NCBI GenBank assembly: GCA_004154925.1
Contig: QJNS01000078.1
Span: forward strand, 169,327-233,326
Direction of reading: 5' to 3'
DNA from: Monosporascus cannonballus
Lineage: Eukaryota > Ascomycota > Sordariomycetes > Xylariales
DNA length: 64,000 bases
The notes under the pieces were generated by a model. The model did no database searches and was not told where the DNA came from. It worked only from the letters and a program-made list of their open reading frames with translations. A program made the translations under genes and the position numbers. Below, in pieces: positions 36,201 through 51,700 of this stretch. Position 1 is the first letter of the stretch, and each line of letters begins with the position of its first letter.

Positions 36201-39200
36201 AAAAAATATATATCGCTTTTAAGGGTGGGAAAAGATATCGATAATAATTATATTAAATGGATTTATAAATATAAATATATATTTAAAAATAATTAATATA
36301 AAGATTTCGAAACGAATTGTACAAGACAAACGTAAATAAAATTAAAACTTTATAAATAAATTTGAAAATATTTTTTACAAATGCGATAAAAGTTTGATTT
36401 AACGTTTAATCAAAAAAAATATACCGATTTTCGTTATATAATTAAAATTCGTAATATTTCGAGAAATGCGAATAAATTATTACCTTAATATTTTAGCGTT
36501 TTTAAGTATTAAATGGGAATATAAATTAAGTTATATTCTTTTATATATTAATATCTTGCTAAAAAATGCCATAATAGTTATCTTTCATCGCAATAATATG
36601 TTTTGTAAATATTATTATTTATTATTACTTAATGTTTGAATTGCTTATTTTATTTTTAAAGTTTATTATTTATGCTAATTCATTTTATAAATTTATATTA
36701 TTAATTTTTTAATAATTGGATATTTATGCTATTTAAGATTTCGTATATATTATCTTCTATACGATCGGATTCTATAAGTAATAATTTCGTTTAATTAAAT
36801 TATTTAAAATTAATAATTTTTTAATCTGTTATTTTATTCTTAATAAATTATTTTAATTTATCCATAAAAAATATTCCCCGTAATAATATGTTATCGATTC
36901 TTTCAAACGATAAGTGCCTTAATTAATAAAACTATTAATTAAATACGGTATTATTTATCGATTCTTTGATTTTATTTCTTTAGATATATTAAGATAACGT
37001 AATATATTATAAAGAAATATACAGTTATTAATTTTTTAACGCCCGATATTTATTTTATTTTTATTTTTAATTAGTAAATTACATAAAGTTACGTCATTAC
37101 GTAATAATGGCTTTAATTATTCTAATAACCTTATCAATTTTACGTTTGAATAAGTTAATTTATTATATAATTAAATTCTTTCTTAAGGTATAAAGATTCA
37201 TATTATAATTCTTTATATCAGTATTATAATTTTCATCGATAAAACCGCTTTTATCTATATAATAAGTTACAAAGATTAAAACTATAACTTTTTATAGTAA
37301 TATTATTCGTAAATACTATTTTGAAATAAAACTTAACTTACTCTTTATTCGTATTATTCGTTATTTTTATTAATTGTTTAGCAATTACAACATATCTTTT
37401 TTTAACTAATTTCTACTGCTAAATAAAGTCCATAATTTTAACCTTTTGTTTAATCCTAAATATTTTGCAAATTTCGATAATTTTTCTCTTATTTTAAAAT
37501 TTTCATCGATTTTAATTTTAATTGCAATTCTATATCGATAAAGAATATGCTTGTTTAAAAACCTTTTAATTGTCCTAAATATAATTATATGTAAAGTTTT
37601 AATGTCGAAATATTCGGATAATGTATATCAAGCTTTAATAATCGACTTATAGCTATTATTATATAGTATGAATTAAACTTTAATAACTTGAATAATAACG
37701 AACCTTAAAAAGTTTAAAAAATTATAATTTTTTTCGACACAGAGATTAGCTGTCTTCTGGCATAAAATATAAGTAGATATTATTTTTCTTATATACTTAT
37801 ATATATCACGTTAATAATATAAAGCAGCTATACCTTATTAAATCATATTTTTCTTTTATAATCACAATCTTTATAACAGTATTTAATTATTATTTTAACA
37901 TTTCTATTCGTTATCGATAAACTTGTAATTATTATATTTCTTTTCTACTTTAAGTTATAAAATACCATTTTAAATAACATATTTTAAGGGTTGGACTTTA
38001 AAAATTATTCGTTTTTTATCGTTATATTTGTTAATGGTTTAAAAAGTTTTAATATCTTAAAAACGTGATATACTTTAATAAGCTTTTAAGCCGAATCTTA
38101 ATAAAAGGCGTTTTCACTTTTATGTAAGTTTTTCCTATTATAAGATTTAACCCAATAACATTTAACTAGATATTAATAAAACTATCGACTTTTCTCTTTA
38201 ATTAATTATTTAATTTATTAAAAAGCTCGGTTAAGTTTTTAATAATCTATTAACGCTTATATTTGTCTTAATAAAAACATATTTAATTGCAAAATGGAAA
38301 AATATGATATACAAAGTTTGTCGAATTAAGAAAATACCGTGTAGTAAGTTTATAAAGTTGTTAATTTATATAATTAATATTTAAACGTTAATTCTTAATA
38401 TAAATCGAATTCTATAACTATGCTTTCGAAATCGTTTTCAAAACTTTAAAATATTCGATATTTTAATTTAATGACATTATAACTTAATTCAGCTTTGTTC
38501 TAGGTATTATCTTTGTAACGCGTTGAAAGTTTTATATTATTAATTATTTAACTTGATATACTTTCGAAATTTCGTTTATATAAATTCATCTTTATAATAA
38601 TCTTTCTATTTCGAACTTGAAATCGATAATAATTAAGATTAATGCTATTATAAATATTTTGTAAACGTTTTCATAATATATTTTTATTAGGGCCTAAAAT
38701 AGAATAAACGTATGTTTACAAAATAAATAAGAACAATTTCCGCATTTATAATATAATATATGATAAATTTTCGATAATAAATAATAATCCTTAAAAAGGC
38801 TTTAACTTTTAATACATTTATACCAAAACGAACTTCCAGAACTTCTATTATTTTAGCTACATTAAGTAATAACGGTTCGTATTTTAAAAAAATCCGATTA
38901 TACTCGTAAATTTATAATACTTTTAAGATTTTGATATATTAATCGTAATTTTATAAATTTATAAATAAAAACGGTTTTACTTATATTAATAATATGCGTA
39001 AAACTAACCGTCGAATTTTGAAAAAATCTTAACATTATCGGATCGCGTTTTTAATCTCTTAATATTAACGTTATTTACGAATAATCCCGTAAGTTTAAGT
39101 TTCAAATTATAAAAGTTTTTTTCGACAACGTAATAAAAATAAGCTATAAAATTAATAAATCTTATAAGTATAAAAGTATATCGTTATAATTTTAACGATA

Positions 39201-40642
39201 TTATGAATATTAATATGTTTTTATTAACAAAAATTAAAATAACTTAATCGTATTTTAAAAAGTCTATAAAAAATTTAAAAACATATAATAAAATAAGCAA
39301 AACATTCGTTATCGTTTTTCGACAACATGTATTTCGCAAAATAACCGCATTTAAATTCGTTAAAAATTAATTAATTATAAACCGTTATTTCTTTACAAGA
39401 AATTAAGTGTGTTGATATATAATACATAATTATTCGAATATTCTTTTAATACGTGTTTATAATATGACCATTAAATTACTTTTTATATTAATTGATATAA
39501 TAATTTTTTAATTTATTATTTTTTACAAAAAGCAATTTTAATTTTATAAAAAAGTACGATAATCTTTTTAATTAGATTATATGTTTACTAATCTTATTTT
39601 ATAGCAGTTTTTTTATAAAATAATATTTTCTTTTAACAAAGGCGTTTTTTATACATAGATTTGTTATTAATTTAATTAAATACGATTCCGAGCTTTTCAA
39701 CCATTAATCGAGTTTTTCGGAATATAGAAATAAATATGGGAAATAATGCCGTTAATAATATGCTAAATTTATTTTAATTACCTTTTTATTCTTTAATTAT
39801 TTACATAGTTTTTTCGAATTTCTTAACTTTTTAATTTCAATCTTTGAGTAATACCGATTTATCGGAGAATATATTATTAATAACAAATCTTTTTTACTAA
39901 AGTATATTCATGATATTAATTTAAACTCTCTTTTTTTTTCTTTTAATATTATTATATATCTTTTCTTATAAGATTTTATATAACGTATATGTTAATTTTC
40001 CGCTATTATATTATCCTAAAGTCTTAATTCTAAGATTTAATTTATTTTTTCATAACGCCGAAAATAATCTTATAGCATTAATTAAAAAAAGTTTTTTAAA
40101 TAAAAATATATAAAATCTTATAACGGATTTATTTACCTTTTTCGTTATTAAATTTATGTACGTTAATAAAACGACTTATAAGTTGATCGGTTACATTCTT
40201 TTAAATTAATTATGTATACGAATATTACGGTTAATTCGCTCTGCTCGTATTAAAAAAATAATAAATTTCATCGGATCGAATTCTAAACTTTCTCTATTAT
40301 TTCTAGATTTATATTTAATATTATTTTTTAATTTTCTCATAAAATTAATTCCTGAGATTAATAATTATATTACTTAATTGTCGGCTATAATAAAGAATAA
40401 TAATTAATTAATTAATTAAATTGGGATTTCGATTACATGTTCGAATTTAATCTTTTTTTAAAATTTAAATTCTAAAAGAAATATATATTTCTTATATTAT
40501 TAACTTATATATTTTAATATACAACATAAATATAATATTCGATTCGGTTCTAGTATTAATAATATTATTAATTAATTCTTTTCCAAAATTAATTTAAAAA
40601 TAAATCTAAACAACGGAGTAATATATTTGGTCGGATTATATT
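33247..40642 (-). pseudogene. E3 pol and extra 3' region
   Basis: The minus-strand order mirrors E1: protease next to the E4 insertion (about 40550), then pol, then the 3.3 kb extra region ending at the 3' LTR. No reading frame survives; identification is by nucleotide similarity to E1 at the points given for the element. Reverse transcriptase and integrase motifs could not be read directly. Confidence 0.6.
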
Positions 40643-40835
40643 TATCAGGAGCTAAGAAAGTATACGTACTACTAAGAAGACGCTAAGCATTCTATGCGTT
40701 ATTCCTACGTAATAGCTAGAAGGCCGTTACGAGGTAATTGCTTTATACGTAGTTATTTACTCCCTTTTTAGAGAAAAAAGGCAAGTTTTAAACTAGTTCT
40801 TAATATACCCGGATTTTTCCTCTTACTTTGATTAA
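40643..40835 (+). repeat. E4 5' LTR
   Basis: About 190 bp, starting TATCAGGAGCTAAG (expected TGTCAGG before RIP). Better preserved than the 3' copy. The right end is approximate. Confidence 0.65.
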
Positions 40836-40899
40836 ACCATAAGGAATAAGCAATATAATTACGACTTCGTACAATGATAAAATAGTTATTCCGGCTACT

Positions 40900-43800
40900 A
40901 AGCTTATTTAAACTTTAGAACCTAAGCCTACCTTATCTGGATCCCGGCGACGGCTTAGCAAATACGAAAAGGAAGTTTGGATATTAAATTACGAAAACGA
41001 TTATTTAAAAAAGAAATAACAATATCTGCAAAAGATTCTTATAAACATAATAATACTTATAGTTAAATCGTAAGATTTAATAATTAAATATTACGTTTCG
41101 CGTTCTCGATAACGATATAACAAATTTTTAATATATTTTTTACAAATTAAGTTTTATAGCGCTTAATAATACCCTTATTATTAAAGTTTTAGGAATTATA
41201 ATTCTTAGAAACTATATATCCTCAAAAAATACAAATACTAAAAGATTTACATTATTTATCGGCGAACAAACTAAAACATTACAGAAAATACGAAAAAAGA
41301 ATTACTTATAACGTTGTTTAACTTAAAGTATTAAAGTAAAACTTATCTAGTTTATACGGATTTTACGACTTAACTAAATATTACTTTTAAAAATTAAGAA
41401 CTTTCGTTACAACCTTACGAAATAAACTACGAGTTAATCTATGCTATATTTAATTCGTTTATAAACGTTTATTAGAAATTATAGGTGGATAACGAAATTA
41501 CGAGAACTAAAATATGAAAGTTTTATTACGTTCGTTTTATAAATTGACCTAATTTAAAAGTAATTTTTTTAAAAAATACTTTCGAAAATACGTTATAACA
41601 ATTTGCGCTTATAAATATAAAATTTGATGAAATATATCAGAAACCCGATATATTAATTAATGCTTTTAATTAACGATATAAATAAACCTTTATTATATTT
41701 TTATAAATATTTTTATTATACAATTAGGCTTTTACGTAATTAACTTTATATCCGCATTATTTCGCGTAAAACCCTATATATTGCTTATAAAAAAGCCTTA
41801 AATATAAAACTATTATTCCGAGCTTATATTTTAAAACCTTTTATTACGCTGTCAAAAAACTAATACCTTTTTAAAATCTAATAAATAATTCGAAATTTAT
41901 AATTGTTATAGACTGCGAGTTATATAATAAATATAATTATATTTTGTAAAAAGAAACGTTTAAAAACAACGTAAAAACCTATTTTAAAAATAGGAAAATA
42001 AATTATTGTAAATTCGAATGCCCCTAAATAGCTCAAAATATAATAAATATATTTTAGAAATATATTTGCGGTTATTACGTTAAAAAGGGCTATATATTTA
42101 GCCGTTACTACGAAACGATTTATTTTAGTTACGGCAAAAAAGATTATTTCCGAAACAATGCTTAAACCAACTTTTAATAAATATTAATATAAACCTTATA
42201 AATAACTTCTGTCAATAAATCTTTTTTTCGTTACGTATATATTATTTCTTAATAATGCGCTGAAAATTGATATATCACATTTCGCAATTAAATAGATTTG
42301 AAAGCAAATTATATTATGATATATTGTAAAATATTGGAAAAAAACGGTTAACTATTTTAAATAAGATCTGGATTAAATTAGAAATTTATTTTAACAATCT
42401 TATTACGATATACGGATATATTATGTTACAAATTGGAATTTAAAATTTATTTAGTATTATAAAATTAAAAAATAATGTTATCGTAAAAGTAAAAAATCGA
42501 ATACAAAGCTAAAACTTTTAGGACTTCCAAAAAAAGTCCCGTTTTTAATTAGTTTTTACTTATATAAAAATATCAATTCAAATTTAAAAAATATTAAATT
42601 TAGTAATTTAATACAGAAATTACGAAATAATGCTTTTATTATAATTGTAATAATTATCGTCCGCGTATTATTAAACGACAATAATAAAAATCTATATCAA
42701 GAAGATATAACAAATCCGAAAAAGGTTATTATAATAATTATGTTAAAATATTTTTTAAAAGAATGATTATTAAATTGCTGAAATATTTATTATACGGATA
42801 TATAATAAATTTATTTAGTAAGACAAAACTTTTATAAAGCTTTTTTTACGTATTTTTAAAAAGAGAACTTAAAGCTTTTAAAAGTTTTTAAAGGTAATAA
42901 AAAATAAATTAGGCACAATAATAACCTAGCAAAAGCTCTTATATTATTTGCCTTAGAAAAAGAAGATACGTTGCATTTTTATATCGATTATAGAGAGCTT
43001 AATTCGATAATTTGCAAAAATCGTATCTTATTACTTTTGACATAAAAACAACCTAAATCGCTTAAGACTTATTTACGTATATACGAAATTAAACTTGAGA
43101 AATTCGTACCGTCATATACGTATTAAAATGGGCGAGAAATAAAACACCGCTTTTAAAACAAAATATAGCTATTTCGAATATTGAGTAATATTATGTGAAA
43201 TTCTTAACGCCTTAATTACGTTTTAAATATATATAAACTAAACGTGGATATATTTAGTAAATAACCTTTATATAATTTCCATTAATAATACATTAATATA
43301 TAATAGAAATTTAATAAAGTACGAATAATACGTCTACGAAATTCTTGAAAGTTTAAACAAAAATAAAAGCTTTATATATATATAAGTAAATATAAATGTT
43401 ATATATTTTTAATTTCCTGTGTGAGATTTTAGATTTTATCAAATAATATTGAAATAGAAAAGATTATATCAAAATTATTCATACCTAGTAATTACTAGAA
43501 AATATTTATAATATTTAAATGTTTTTAAGTTTTATATAACTATATCAAAAATATATCAAATATTTTACAAGAATATTTATATCGTTAATGAATTAGTTTT
43601 GCGAAAAGTTTATAGGTTTTATATAATTATATTTTTGCGAAAATATAATATTTCAAATATTTCAAATACTTTTTAGAATAAGAGAAATATTGAAGTATTT
43701 TAATTTATCGTTATTTATTTATATTGAAATAAATATATCTGAGAAAATTATTAAGGTAATTATATGTTAACTGTATAAAAATCGTTGATACTTAATAATA

Positions 43801-45800
43801 TTTATATTTCGAAAAATAATATCGGAAAAAGTTTATTACGGTATCGAAAATAGCAAATTGTTAATTATCATAAACGCTTTCGAAAAATAACGTTATTTTA
43901 TTAGTTGTTCGTAATTCTCGATTAAACTTATTACAAATTATTTTAATTTTAAACATTTAAAATCGTAATAACGATTTAATATAAAATAATTAAATTAATT
44001 AAATTACTACATTACGATATATTTCGTCATTATATTTCGACTATGACCAAAATAATTTAATTAATAATTTATTAAAAGATTAAATTTGGTATAAAAGAAC
44101 GAAAACGAAAAAATCTAAAAGACAAATGTTGATATAATAACAGAAATATTAAAAAAATAAAAATATCTTAATAAAATAATACAATTGGAAATAATTATTT
44201 TATTATTAATAAAATTACAAATACTTCGTTGAAACTAAATATATATAAATTCGAAAATAAGGCGGTTAAAAACGTACTTAAAAAATAAGCTATATAGTAG
44301 CTAAAATTACAAGTTATAAATTATTTATTTTACGATCACAGAACGTTAATAACGTTATCAAAAGAGTATTATTACTTGAAAAAATCTTAATAATTATTTT
44401 AACTTTTAAATTATAATAAGGAAATAAATTAATTTTTAACAAGAATTGAAAAACGAAACGTTTCAAAAACACGAAACGGATAAATAATTATAAGGTATCG
44501 AAAAAATTAATAACTTATTAAAATATAAAAACGTAATTTATGTGCTATATAATTCGGATTTACGTAAGGAATCTTTTAACTAGTACTATGATTTCCTTAT
44601 AACAAGTTGTTTCGGCGTTATAAAAACATATAAATAGCTAATTCAAAATTATTTAAAAAACTGTCCTTAATACTAGAGATTTAAGGCGATATTATATCGA
44701 CTTTATAAAAAATTCGTTTTACTACTCATTTTAGATCGCTTATTTAAAGAAATTAATGTGGATTTTATTACGAGTTTATTGTTATTTATAAAGTTATATA
44801 ACGAAAAAAAACTATAACGCTATCTTCGTAGTATTAAATAAAATAACGAAATATATATATTATATTACGATAATAACGAAATTTAGAGTTAAAGATTTTA
44901 CTGATATATTATTTTATTATATTATTAATCACTACGATACTTTAAGCAATATGATTTTTAACCGTAATTTTTAATTTATATATAGTTTTTAAACACTTTT
45001 TTACAAATTATTCACAATTAAGCGAAAATTAAAAATAACTTTTTTTATAACTAAACAGAGAAATAAAACGTGAAAACTAATTTTTAAAATATTATTTACA
45101 AATAGTTTACGATTTAAATTAAAGAAGTTAAACCGTTATATTTATTAACGACATAATCTATATATGATGATAATTCTTATTTAATAATTAAAATATTACT
45201 AACCGAAACGTTTTTTAAATAGACGTTACGAACTTTAAACATATTTTTTATAATAAAATTACTTAAAACTTATAGGTTTATTAAGAAAACCTAAAAGATT
45301 ATAAATATATATGAAAAACTGAAAACGTTATAAAAATAATTTCATAAAATTTAAAATATATATGTAAAATATTATAATATAAGTTATTTGGTAAAATAAT
45401 TTCGCGGAAAATAATAAATAGAGATTTAATAAGAAATTTTTTGATAAATATATTAAACCTTTTTAAATTATAAAAATTATAAATTCGATATTAATTTTCA
45501 AAATACGATTTTAATTTTTATATAACATAACGTATAACGGTTTCTTTATAATATTATTAAAGCTGTAATATAATAAAGGTAATCTAAAAAATGAAAAATT
45601 AATTTTGCTATAAAACGAAAAAATATTAAGAAATAGACAGAATTTTAATAAAATAGAAAAGCCGTAATAATAAATAACACCTTATAAAGTAAAAGTATTT
45701 TTTTCGAAATAAATACGTAAAAACTTTACAATTACATATTTAAAATCTTATTATTTTATATAGAGTATTATTAAAACAGAAACTAAAAAAATAAAAATTG
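40900..45800 (+). pseudogene. E4 gag-pol remnant
   Basis: A zinc knuckle at about 42121-42160 reads YFSYGKKDYFRNN: both Cys and the His of CCHC appear as Tyr, all explained by TGY-to-TAY and CAT-to-TAT changes. YIDYRELN at 42980-43003 is the reverse-transcriptase block normally VDYRxLN. Integrase core pieces at about 44935-45065 (FNRNF, TLFYKLFTIKRKLK) fit the D-RG-x-x-F and CKLLGIKRKLS-type blocks. Stops are frequent; no part is functional. Confidence 0.65.
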
Positions 45801-46053
45801 ACTAAAAAGAATATGTTTTAATAAAAAAATTTCACATATTATATAAGCTTGCGACTTAAATAATTTTGCGATTTATTTTTTAATATGTCATAATAACACA
45901 TTTAAATAACTTAATTCTAAGGTATTTAATAAATTTAAATCGATAGTGTTTTTTTACTTAATATATTTATAGGTTTTTAATTAATATAGGTATTAAAATA
46001 GTGTTTTTTGCAAATATTATTTTGCTATTTATTTGTGTTAATTAATATGTAAT

Positions 46054-46452
46054 TGTAACGAGCTATGCGGTTTAACCAACTATTAAACCTTAAGTCGACG
46101 GGTTTATGTTGGCAGGAGTATCGTGGGAATCTGAGCAATGGATACAATAATCGTATCACGTCTCTTAATACCCTGTTATTGCAAACGATTGGTATTAATG
46201 AGTGTTGCAAGCTGAAGCTATCTAGACTACGGGAATAATGAACGTATATATCCTACTTCTGGCTCAAACTACTTAACCGGCTCAAGCCCTTGAGCCCCTT
46301 GAGCCCCTTGACCCACCTGCTGGCTCAACCGGCTCAAAGGTGCCAAGCCCTTGAGCCCTTTGAGCCAATCACGTGATCTTCTTGGCACGGTCGGGCTTGG
46401 GTGCCCAAGCTCTCCGACCGTTTGGGGAAGCCAAGATCGTTAGGTCATAACA
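46054..46452. mobile_element. Solo LTR B, copy 2, inside E4
   Basis: The 399-bp sequence starts TGTAACGAGCTATGCGG and ends GGTCATAACA, with the duplication GTAAT on both sides (46049-46053, 46453-46457). It is GC-normal and shows little RIP, so it arrived late or escaped. The centre contains GGCTCAAGCCCTTGAGCC (46279-46296), a perfect 8-bp stem, followed by further TTGAGCC repeats and the palindrome ATCACGTGAT. Since both ends read TG...CA on either strand, direction is uncertain. The open frame 46025-46210 (minus) lies mostly inside it and is not a gene. Confidence 0.85.
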
Positions 46453-48598
46453 GTAATTAATTATATTTTAACCTATTTATATCAATATTATCTTTATTTC
46501 GAACGTATTAAAATTAACCGATAAAAAAATAATTACCGACCAAATTTTTAACATACATATACGAACGTCTTTTGCCCGGCTTTAATACGTAAAAGGTATT
46601 TGCAAAATACGCCGGGAAACGCATCGTAAGGCGTATCGTAAAGCGTATTACGAGGTTTATCGAGGTGTATTATAAGGCGCGTTTAAGGACGTATTTTAAA
46701 ATAATTTTAACTTACGTAATTAATAGTTAAAATAAAGATTTTAATAGAAAATATTTATTATATATGTTAAATAAATCTTTTGGGTCGGCAAAAGAATAAA
46801 AATAAAAAATTGCTATTAATAGTTGCTAAAGATCAGTATTGCAAAAAGGTTGGAAAAAGAAAAAATAATATAACGTTTACGGCAGGCTTTTAATTAATAT
46901 ATAAATTTGTTTAAAAGTTATTATTACGGCTAATAATAAAAATTATAATTATAATTAATTGAAAGTATTATAATTGGGTTTTTGGGACTTATTATTATAA
47001 GGAGTAAAAAATAAATAATAAGTTTATTTAAGTTGCCAATTTATGTCATATATTATAAAATAAAACAAGGTTAATTATTATTCATTATTTCTTAAAAACG
47101 TTATCATAAAACTTATAAATATATTAAACTTTTAATAAGCTATTTACAATTTAGCGACTATTTGAAATAAAATTTATATTTAAATTATAAATATATTACA
47201 ACGAAAGTTATTTAATTATTGTAAAAATATTTAAATATTATCGTTATTTTGTTTATTATTTTTATTTATATTTTTGGTACTTTTTTTAATAAAAGCAATA
47301 TATTGTTTAATAATATTAATAATATATTTAATTAATTTTGGTAAAAGATTATTAAATATGATATAGAAAATTTCTTAAATATTTACGTTAAAAACGGCAC
47401 CAATATCCTTTATTTATTTGATATCTTTTAGAAAGAAATACAGAAAAATAAAATAGAAAATTAAAATAATAACGTTATTACTTAATAAAGGTTTCCAGTA
47501 ATAAGACTAGAAAATATTTATATTAATAACAAGATCGAAATCGAATGAAAAACGAATTAATCGTAGAATTCATTATAAAATAATAATAAAAAAACTTAAA
47601 TATAGATTTAATACGAATTTATATCTTTTCAGCTTATATATTACGTTAATCAAAAATTTATTAAAAAAGCTATAAAATTATTTTTCTTTTTTAATTTTTT
47701 TTTCTTTTTTAGAAATCTTAGTTCTAGTATTATCTGTAATTTCGATTTAGGTAAATTCTTAAAACGTTTTAACAAAATCGAATATAAACGCATAAAAAAC
47801 CCCCCGGAACTTATTATAATGAATTATTAATATTATTCTTAAATGATGATAAAGTATAAGGTTTATCTTTACTATAACATTATTATTATTTGGGGAAATA
47901 ACCTATTTATCGAGTTGATTTTCAAAATTTTATTAATTTAGTAACAATAAATAAATGTACAAATTATGGGTATAATATAGCGAAAATACAGAAATTTATA
48001 AACGGCCTTAAAGCGAACTATTAGCAACAAAAATAAGAAATTACTAAAATATATTTATAAAATACGTATTTATCTTTTTTAAAAAGAGCTATTTCGAAAA
48101 TGTTTTAAAAAATTCGGTAAAAGATTATATTAAAAACGTAAAAAGTAAAAGAAAAACCAAATACGAACAAACTTGTATTTAGTTACTAATTCATAATAAA
48201 AATATATAAAACTCCGTAACGAATTTAAAAAAATGAATTCGTTATAAACAAATAATAAGTTATATATCGTCGAACGCGAAAATAATAAAAAGAAAATGTT
48301 AAATTTAAGAGGAAAAAAGGTAATTTATATATATTAAGAGTAATATGCTTAAAAGCAGTGAAGAATTTCTGCCGGCAGAATTCTTAATATCTTAATTACT
48401 TTAATACAAATATTTCTAAATATAGTATTTATTTATAAAGAATTATACGGATTATATCTCATTATGAATTATTACGGATTTTTATTTATTACGAAATGAT
48501 TGCGACTTTTTTATAAGCCTAATTTATTTCTTATAATATATAATAAAAGAGTTTTATTAATAAATATTAAAAATAACGATTTAAAACGAAAAAGATTT

Positions 48599-48790
48599 CA
48601 TTAATAGTTAAGAAAATATACGTATTATTAAAAGAACGTTAAGTATTTTATATGTTATTCCTATGTAGTATTTACGAAATAGTTACAGCATAATCTTTTA
48701 TAAGTAATTTCTTATTTTTCTTTTAAGAAAAACAGGCAAGATTTAAATTAGTCCTTAATATATTCGTATTGTTCCTTTTACTTTTATTTT
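48599..48790 (+). repeat. E4 3' LTR
   Basis: RIPped partner of 40643-40835; starts CATTAATAGTTAAG. Ends are approximate. Confidence 0.6.
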
Positions 48791-51700
48791 AAATATTTCA
48801 TAATATTATTATATAAACAAAGTATTAACGCTTTCTTCATTCTTCCGGTTTATATTTAATATTTATAAATAGAATTTTAAAAACTTATTATAATTTATTA
48901 AATACAAACTTGCGAACTTTTTATTATCATTATTTTAACCGTTTTTCTTTTGATAATTTAATATTTTTAAAATTTCGCGGCCATAAAATTCTCAATGGCT
49001 TTATTAAAACTTAAGTAAACCTTAATTAATTTCGATTAAATGCTTTGGAATATTGTTTTTTAGTATTTTCGTAAATAATATTTTTCCAATATTTTACTAA
49101 TTATTTGTTAATTAATTTGCCGTAATGAAAAATATTATCGGTTTTTTTTACTATTTTAACATTTAATAATAAAGCTTTATTTTATATAAATTTGTTATTA
49201 CCGACCTTATTTCTTGTATACATTTTCTGGCATTTTTCCTTTTTAACTAAATCGATTAATTAATATAATATTAATAAATATAAAAAACGAATTATGTATA
49301 TTAAAATTTAATATGCGGATTTTGTTTAAACACTAGATATTTCTGTTTTTATTAAGCCTATTTTAAAGTTAATTAATTAAAATTAGCTTATCGTTTTTTA
49401 TAATAAAATAAAATATATTAATCTTGATAATATCATTTAAATTAATAATAAATTATAATCGAATAGATTTTAAAGTTATCGTAAAATACAGTATTTTTAA
49501 GTTTTCAAAACGGATATAGTTTTAATTAATATTAGGTTTGGATTTTCTTAATTTTTTAAAAACAATTTATCGATAATTATAATACTTTATCTTATCCTTA
49601 AAATATCTGAAGAAATTAAATAGACTATATATTTATTTTGAGATCTTTTTTCAATAAGAATTCTTTTACTAATTATCTAATTTTTTAATATAGGCGAAAA
49701 ATGTATTATACCTAAATCAAATCGATTAACTTTATATTTAAAGAATATCGTATATTCATTATTATCGAACGAAATTAAACAAACTCTTTTTATATTCGAA
49801 AATAACTTATATATATATTATATATGTTTATTTATCGTAAAATTACCAAATCTTCTCTTAAAATTATTAAATCGTTTTTGCAGTTGCGGTAACTATTTCG
49901 GTAATTATTTTATATATAATAAAACCTTATTTTACTAAAATTGTTCGGTTAAGAACTTATGATAATAATCGATAAATCGATTTTATTATATTATGCCTAA
50001 GGCGATTTTTAACTTAAAATTACGTAATATTACGATAATTAAATAATCTTAAGATTTTTAATTTGCTTTTTAAAAGTATTAAAATTTTAAATTATCGTAT
50101 TTAAGCAATTTTTAATTTATGTAAGGTATTAATAATCTTTAATACCTCAATACGTTTTGTCGATAAAGTAAATTTAAATTTAAATTTACTTTATCGAGAG
50201 AACTTAGAGTTTTATTATTGCGTTTTATTTATTTAATTAAAATTAAAACAAATCCTGTTTAATAATTATTTTCGTTTTTTACATTTAATTAATCCAGCTT
50301 TGTTTAAAATCTAATTTCAAATTATTATTTTTATAGTATTATAAGGCTTTATATTTATACTTTCCAACTTTATAAATAAATTCCTTAAAACCTTATTAAA
50401 ATATCTAACAAAACCTTTTTAATATATTTTCAGTCTATTTGTCTTTATTAGAACGTTTTCTGTAAGTTTTGCTTTTTTAATAATATCACGAATTTTAATA
50501 ACGTATTTTAAATAATATTTATAAATTTAATAAAATATATTATCTTAAATATATTTTGTTATATTTTTAAGTAGTCTTTTATAATTCGAACTTATGTTAT
50601 GTTCTATATTTTAAAGGTTTTCAAAATATTCCTAACCGCTTTGTTTTAAATAATAGTATTTTTAAAAATTAAATTGATCTAGTTTTGATAATCATAGTAT
50701 TTATTTAATAAAGTAATATTTAAGTTATTTCATCTGTATTAACTTATATTTTCGATATAAAATACTAATCTTTTTTAAATTAATTGATACTTATAATACC
50801 AAAAATACAAATATTTAAAAAACAAACATATTTGTCAATATTATAAGAAAAGTAAACCTATTTATACTATTTATCGAAAATTCGTATCCACATTAAGTAA
50901 AACGTTTTAAAAATATAATCTTAAAAATAAATATTATAAATTTAATAATAATTTACGAAACAATTTAAAGCAATAAAACCTATTATTTTTTAAGCATTTT
51001 GATAATATTTTGCGGTATTTTTTATGTTCGGCTTTTAATTATGTTTATAATAAACTTTAAAAAATTAATAAACTTATTTAAAAATAAATCGGTATTAATT
51101 TTGTTTTCGTATTTAAATTCAAATACTTAATAACAATTAATTATATTCGACGTTCAACTATAATTTGTTTAAATAATAAAAGAATTCAAAACGGATAATA
51201 ATCTTTATTATACTGTAATCTTTAATAAGTTCGACGAACTTTAAGTAAATCGGCTAAATTTTAATGAAATATATTAATGAAAAAATAATTTAAAGTTAAC
51301 AAAACCTAATTACTTAAAGTTATTATTTAAATACGTAAATATAAAAATATTTAAAACGCTTAATATTTTTGTCCATATTTTCTAAAATCTTTATATTTGT
51401 AATTAAACTATCGCCTTTTTTATTTAAGTAAATTTAATTTTTTAAACGATATATTATTAACAGTAAATACCGGTTTTAACTATTTTTAACTTCATTATTA
51501 ATATTTGTATTATTAATTGTATCGTTAAAATAAATTTATTAACTAATATTAATAAATTTAAAGGATATTTTCAAACCAAACATATATAGAATATTGATTT
51601 ATTAAAGTTAAAATATTATACAATATATGTCTTAATTAATTAGCTTTATTTTCTTATTGAGATTAAAGATTTTAATATTTTTTAAGTCTCTTTTGTTGTA

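Larger units (their letters stand above)
40643..48790 (+). mobile_element. E4: about 8.1 kb Ty3/gypsy element nested in E3
   Basis: LTRs of about 190 bp at 40643-40835 and 48599-48790 align over AAGAAAGTATACGTACTACT and CAGGCAAGATTTAAATTAGT and differ by transitions. The internal region carries zinc-knuckle, reverse-transcriptase and integrase traces on the plus strand. It sits just upstream of the E3 protease region, whose flanks rejoin when it is removed. The outer LTR ends and the target duplication are blurred by RIP. Confidence 0.7.

Noticed and set aside
46025..46210. 61-codon minus-strand open frame
   Set aside because: It spans the edge of solo LTR B and its target duplication, so it is accidental.
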